This document shows positions 59,893 through 64,000 of a stretch of DNA of 64,000 bases, in pieces (the stretch's first letter is position 1; each line of letters starts with the position of its first letter). The translations under genes and the position numbers were made by a program. The stretch spans positions 53,170-117,169 of the forward strand of contig JACPYM010000090.1 in NCBI GenBank assembly GCA_016196035.1, in the 5' to 3' direction. The notes below the pieces were generated by a model. The model worked only from the letters and a program-made list of their open reading frames with translations. It was not told the origin of the DNA and did no database searches. Source of the DNA: Acidobacteriota bacterium (GTDB taxonomy: Bacteria > Acidobacteriota > Blastocatellia > RBC074).

Positions 59893-62800
59893 TTAGAACG
59901 TGAACTTGGCCGCCAACTGCAATTGGCGCGGATCGCCCAGCCCTTGCCGCAGGAAGCCGTCGAAATTGAACAGCCCCGGCGTAATGAGTGGATTGATCAG
60001 GTTCTTGTTGTTAAACGTGTTGAACATCTCGATGGTCGGCGTCAGCGCCATGTGGTCGCCGAACTTGAAGGGCCGCGACAGACGCCAATCAAACGAGAAG
60101 TATTCATTCTCTTTGCGCAGCGAGTTGCGATTGGTCGCCGTGCGCGTGGCGGGCGTGATCGGCTGAGCCGAGCGTGCCTGGATGCGCGTGTTCGCCTGCA
60201 AGCCCCACGGCAGTTCGCCATAAAGCAGGAAGTTGAACTTGTGGCGAATGTCGCGGTCTGACAACGCGTAATCGAGTTTCAGGTTCTTGATGTCAAACGA
60301 ACGGTCGCTGAACGGATCGCGTTCGTTGGAATCATCGTCGAGGTCTTTCGACAAGGTGTAATTGCCATCGAGCTGGAAGCCTTTGCTCAAGCGTTTGCGC
60401 ACGCCGATGGTCAGGCCGCGATACAGCCCTTTGCCCAGCGCGCTGGCGACGGCGATTTCATCCAGATATGGCTGGAAGAAGCCTAAGCGTCCATAGTTCA
60501 AAAAGCGCGTCAGATGCACGCCTTTCGAATACGTGAAATCAACATAGAGCGCCGTGTCGTTGGCGATCTGCTGCTCGAATTGCACGTTGGAGGTGTAAAT
60601 GCGCGGGTTGGCGTAATCGCGGCTGAAGACGCGCACGCCCGAAAAACAGGGGAAGGGATTGCTGCCCCTCGAGCCGCTGCACGATTGCGCCGAAGGTGTC
60701 ACCACGTTCGGCCAAGTCGGGCCGGGCACGCCCAGCGCGATGATGTCCGAGTTCAGAAAGATCGTCTGTTGCTGCACGCCGTTGGTCGTGATCGAACCGA
60801 CCTGCGAGAGCATGTTTTGGCGCGCGTTGTAAATACCCCACGAGGCGCGCAACACCGACTTGCTGTTGTTCTTGATGTCCCAGGCGAAACCGACGCGCGG
60901 TTGAAACATCTTCCACTGATCGGGCAGCGTGCCGTTCGAGGGGAAGCGTGGATCGCTTAGGAATAAACCATAAGCTGTCTTCGCTGGCGCGACCGTTGGG
61001 TTGGGCAGCACCTGCGCTTCCCAACGCAGGCCAAGCTGCCAGGTGAAACCGGGCCGCCATTGATATTTGTCCTGCGCGAACAGGGCGAATTCGTCGTTGT
61101 TGATGTCCGACGCGCCCGCCGCATCGGTGGCCGGTGCGTTCGGCCCCGCGCCTTGCAAATAGAGCAGCAACGGGCCGCCGGTCGAGGTCGAACCCGCCGG
61201 GCAAGCCGCCGTCGCCGCGACGTAGCCGCCATTCGAGCAGCCTTTGATATTCGGCCCGTAACCCGCTCCCAGCGTGGCGGGCGAGGCGTAACGCAGGAAG
61301 CCGGTCACGCTGTCGAAGATGTAACGCGCCGTGAAAAAGCCGCGAAAGACTTGCGAGTTGTTGCTGCGGATGTATTCGCCGCCCAATTTGATGTTGTGCT
61401 TGCCCGCGATGAGCGAGAAGTTGTCTTTGAACTGCGCCCGCTTGAACACCTCATCCACGCCCGGTTGCAGGAAGAACGGATTGCCGAAGCGGAACGTCGT
61501 GGCAAAGCCCATCGCCGTGTCGGCGAGGATGTTCGATTTGTTCGCCAAACGCGGGCGGTCTTCGCGCGAATAGGTGAAGTGGAACTCGTTCAGCTTGTTC
61601 GCCGCAAGGGTGGTGTAGAGGTTGACGTTGAAGACGTTGATCTTGCCAGGGCCTTCGGTACCGTTGGCGGAAGCGCCGTAAGTCGGCACGTCAAAGGTCT
61701 CGTTCTCTTTTTTCGAGCGGCTGAAATTGTATGAGAACGCGAGATCATTGGCCGGAGTGAGCTTCCAATCCAGCTTGCCCAGGATGGCCGAGGTGTTGAC
61801 CGGCTTCTTGATGGGCAGGCTTTCGTCCTGTTGCCGCGTGGTCTTGATGAAATTGATCAAGGCCACGCGCTGGCAATCGGCGCTGCCATTGATGAGCGCC
61901 TCGTTGGCCTGAATCGTCGGGTTTTGCACGGAGCAGGGCGCGCCGATGGGCACGCTCAAATTCGCGCGCGTCAGATTGCCGGTGATCTGCTCGAAGGCGC
62001 CGAAGAAGAAAACCTTGTCTTTCTTGAGCGGCCCGCCGATGGTGCCGCCGAACTGTTCGCGGTGAAAGTCTTTCATGAAGTCTTTGACCGTGCCACCCTT
62101 GCCGTCTTTCGGGTCAGAGGTCAGCGCTTCCAGGCGTTGAAAGTGGAAGAGAGAGCCGTGCACCTGATTCGTGCCGGACTTGGTGATGACGTTGACGACG
62201 CCGCCCGCCGTGCGCCCGAATTCGGCGGAAGCCCCCGTGGCGACGACCTGAAATTCCTTGACCGCATCCAGCGTGATGTCAATCGCGGCGCGTTGGCCGC
62301 CGACCTGTTCGCCAAAAAAGCCGTTGTTGTAATCGCCGCCATCCAGACTGATGTTGTTAAAGACGCCGCGCTGACCGGCGAAATTGACGACATCGCCATC
62401 GGGCCCCTGCGTAATGCTGACACCGGGCGTGAGCGTGAAAAGGTCTAAAAACTTGCGCCCCAGCACTGGCGTGTTGGCGACGGCGGTTTCGTTGAGCGTA
62501 CTGCTCGATTCGGTCTTGACCGTATCAATCGTCGGCGAAGCAGTGATGGTGACAGTTTCCTGCACGGTCGAAACTTTGAGCGCCAGCGTGAGCGAAATGG
62601 TTTGGCCGACCGTCAGATTCAGATTTTCCTGCACGGTTTTGGCGTAACCCTGTTTCGTCACCGTCACGGTGTAACGGCCCGATTGCAATGCCAGAAAAAC
62701 AAAGCGCCCGTCTTCGGCAGTCGTCGCGGTTTTGCTGTTATTGGTGTCCAGGTTTTTGGCTTCGACATTGGCGCCGGGCACAACCGCGCCGCTTTGGTCG

Positions 62801-62907
62801 GTGGCCGTACCTTGAATGACGCCTGTCGTGATTTGAGTTTGTGCCCAAGCTGCGCACGCCAGCCAAAGCAGCAAGCACAGGCAACGGAGTCCGGTGGTGA
62901 TTCGCAT
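59893..62907 (-). CDS. TonB-dependent receptor with carboxypeptidase-regulatory-like domain
   Basis: The ATG at 62907 follows AAGGAG and gives 1004 aa with a signal peptide (LRCLCLLLWLACAAWA). A CarboxypepD_reg domain (about 28-105, GVIQGTATDQSGAVVPGANV) leads to a plug (RKFLDLFTLTPGVS, NISLDGGDYNNGFFGEQVGG, EFGRTAGGVVNVITKSGTN) and a barrel that ends in Phe (AAKFTF). It is the same large receptor type as at 32644-36240 but a different subgroup, judging by the plug. The ligand is unknown. No SusD-like or TonB-complex gene is nearby. Confidence 0.9.
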   Translation of the reverse strand: MRITTGLRCLCLLLWLACAAWAQTQITTGVIQGTATDQSGAVVPGANVEAKNLDTNNSKTATTAEDGRFVFLALQSGRYTVTVTKQGYAKTVQENLNLTVGQTISLTLALKVSTVQETVTITASPTIDTVKTESSSTLNETAVANTPVLGRKFLDLFTLTPGVSITQGPDGDVVNFAGQRGVFNNISLDGGDYNNGFFGEQVGGQRAAIDITLDAVKEFQVVATGASAEFGRTAGGVVNVITKSGTNQVHGSLFHFQRLEALTSDPKDGKGGTVKDFMKDFHREQFGGTIGGPLKKDKVFFFGAFEQITGNLTRANLSVPIGAPCSVQNPTIQANEALINGSADCQRVALINFIKTTRQQDESLPIKKPVNTSAILGKLDWKLTPANDLAFSYNFSRSKKENETFDVPTYGASANGTEGPGKINVFNVNLYTTLAANKLNEFHFTYSREDRPRLANKSNILADTAMGFATTFRFGNPFFLQPGVDEVFKRAQFKDNFSLIAGKHNIKLGGEYIRSNNSQVFRGFFTARYIFDSVTGFLRYASPATLGAGYGPNIKGCSNGGYVAATAACPAGSTSTGGPLLLYLQGAGPNAPATDAAGASDINNDEFALFAQDKYQWRPGFTWQLGLRWEAQVLPNPTVAPAKTAYGLFLSDPRFPSNGTLPDQWKMFQPRVGFAWDIKNNSKSVLRASWGIYNARQNMLSQVGSITTNGVQQQTIFLNSDIIALGVPGPTWPNVVTPSAQSCSGSRGSNPFPCFSGVRVFSRDYANPRIYTSNVQFEQQIANDTALYVDFTYSKGVHLTRFLNYGRLGFFQPYLDEIAVASALGKGLYRGLTIGVRKRLSKGFQLDGNYTLSKDLDDDSNERDPFSDRSFDIKNLKLDYALSDRDIRHKFNFLLYGELPWGLQANTRIQARSAQPITPATRTATNRNSLRKENEYFSFDWRLSRPFKFGDHMALTPTIEMFNTFNNKNLINPLITPGLFNFDGFLRQGLGDPRQLQLAAKFTF

Positions 62908-63058
62908 TGGGGTATTCTCCTTCCAGAAAGTACTGCTTGATTGTGGTTGATTGAAAGATGCGTCGGTAAGCGGGATTGTAGAGAGCGCGCTTAAGGCTAG
63001 GCAAGGCAAAACCTGATTTGACCTGAGTTAAGTTTGTGTTAGTTCGAGGCTGGCCGGA

Positions 63059-63745
63059 CTAACAGTGGCGCTTTCGGTATGGCCGTCTCGCCGCTATGAC
63101 CAGCAGCAAGGGCTTGCCCAGATATTTCTGCGCTCTTTGGATGGACTGCGCCAATGCCTCATCGCAAATGAATTCCTGAGAGCGCTGATTCGTAAATCCC
63201 GCCTCCCGCAATGCCGCCAGATAATCTGCGGTCGTATGCGTGTATGCCCCCAGCCGATAATTCCAGCCGTCTTTGTCAAAATTGGCTTCCTTGCCCGCCG
63301 CCGCCAGCCAGGGGTGATAGACCGAAAACACAAACCGTCCGCCCGGTTTCACCACGCGAAAGACTTCGCGGCAGACCGCGTGCAAATCATTCAAGTGTTC
63401 GCCAATCAAGGCGCATAACGCCGCGTCGAAGCTGACGTCTGCAAACGGAAACCGCTGTTGCAAATCGGCCTGTCGCAATTCGACTTGCGGAAACTTGCGT
63501 TGCGCGACAGCCAGCATGCCAGCCGAAAAATCAATCCCCGTCGGAAGCGCTCCCGCATTGAGCAAGGCTTGCAAGTTGCGCCCGGTGCCGCAACCGGCAT
63601 CTAGAATGCGTTCGCCCGCTTGCGGCGCGAGTTGGGCGATGGTGTAGCGCGCATCCAGCGCGACGACCGGATTGGGCGTTTCGTCGTAAGTTTCAGACCA
63701 TAGATCGTAACCCGCCTGGGCCGTGACTTGTTTGATGTTGCTCAT
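63059..63745 (-). CDS. Class I SAM-dependent methyltransferase
   Basis: 228 aa from the ATG at 63745; no strong Shine-Dalgarno sequence. Motif I ILDAGCGTGRN near 52, then GIDFSAGMLAVAQRKFP, ADLQQRFPFADVSFDAALCAL and VFRVVKPGGRFVFSVYHPW, the usual order of UbiE/Methyltransf_11 proteins. The N-terminus has YDLWSETYD, often seen in UbiE/BioC relatives. The substrate cannot be told. It lies upstream of the TonB receptor gene on the same strand with 151 bases between. Confidence 0.85.
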   Translation of the reverse strand: MSNIKQVTAQAGYDLWSETYDETPNPVVALDARYTIAQLAPQAGERILDAGCGTGRNLQALLNAGALPTGIDFSAGMLAVAQRKFPQVELRQADLQQRFPFADVSFDAALCALIGEHLNDLHAVCREVFRVVKPGGRFVFSVYHPWLAAAGKEANFDKDGWNYRLGAYTHTTADYLAALREAGFTNQRSQEFICDEALAQSIQRAQKYLGKPLLLVIAARRPYRKRHC

Positions 63746-64000
63746 GACTTTTATGTGCGCAAACTTGGGGATTGGCGGGACGAATGATAAGTTGAGGCCC
63801 TTCACACGTGCAATCACGGCGACACAACCACAATCCAGATTTTGGCTGGCTTTGCGGATAAAAGGAGACGGCATGATGAGTAAGAGGTGCGGCGGTAAAC
63901 TCCAGTTGCGAAAGTAGCTGGAGTAGATAGGTCAGAGGTTGAATCATCTCGTTGTGGCGATTGACCACGTAAAGGAGACTAATCGAACCTGCTGACCGAA
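63746..64000. other. Window end, no gene supported
   Basis: The last 255 bases hold no frame with family features. A ribosome-binding-like AAAGGAGA occurs near 63971, which may belong to a gene beyond the window. Confidence 0.4.

Noticed and set aside
63874..63917. A 14-codon frame (MMSKRCGGKLQLRK) with a good AAAGGAGA site
   Set aside because: Too short to support as a gene without conservation or expression data.

Overview
The window looks like chromosomal DNA of an Acidobacteriota bacterium, possibly Blastocatellia. The class is a guess. The cues are gene families: two TonB-dependent receptors with an N-terminal carboxypeptidase-regulatory-like domain, two VWA proteins of the acidobacterial VWFA-related type, a Ser/Thr kinase fused to a PD40/TolB-like propeller, a TPR-CHAT protein and a non-classical ECF-type sigma factor. 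The DNA is GC-rich and densely coding. I saw no rRNA, tRNA or CRISPR array.

Positions 1-15073 (+) form a pectin-degradation region in which nearly every enzyme is a fusion: pectinesterase + alpha/beta hydrolase (cut by the window edge), Ig-Ig-pectinesterase-PL1 pectate lyase, GH43-like + PL10 pectate lyase, GH28 polygalacturonase + CE12-type acetylesterase, then a secreted S9 peptidase, a GH88 unsaturated uronyl hydrolase and an SDR oxidoreductase. Together they could demethylate, deacetylate and depolymerise pectin, then open the unsaturated oligomers. Positions 15179-19899 (+) hold a MacA/MacB-like efflux set (adaptor, ATPase, permease) and 20164-22236 a second S9 peptidase.

Positions 22512-30641 are mixed small-protein and housekeeping genes: tandem rhodanese, esterase, a triplicated Cys-rich metal-binding-like protein, TPR protein, hemerythrin, zinc-ribbon protein, a TIGR00300/ornithine-cyclodeaminase-like protein and a double MmcQ/YjbR protein. 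Positions 30828-39834 carry the VWA-TonB receptor-VWA group, ComF and the sigma factor. Positions 40687-47598 (-) carry a small Cys-containing protein, the kinase, and a split B12-dependent acyl-CoA mutase (566 + 134 aa) with an Rpn-like gene between its subunits. Positions 47914-63745 hold a CocE/NonD hydrolase, a Cys-rich anchored protein followed by the TPR-CHAT protein, a convergent coiled-coil membrane protein, a double VOC protein, a divergent S-adenosylhomocysteine-hydrolase-like protein, a DinB-fold protein, a second TonB receptor and a methyltransferase.

The most unusual feature is the intergenic DNA. Many gaps contain a long inverted repeat. There is a MITE-like family of 179-180 bp (three full copies, two inner remnants) with TA at both ends. 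There are also many elements of different sequence that share one design, in which each arm of the inverted repeat is itself a short hairpin (a REP-doublet or BIME-like layout). No transposase or RAYT gene is in the window.
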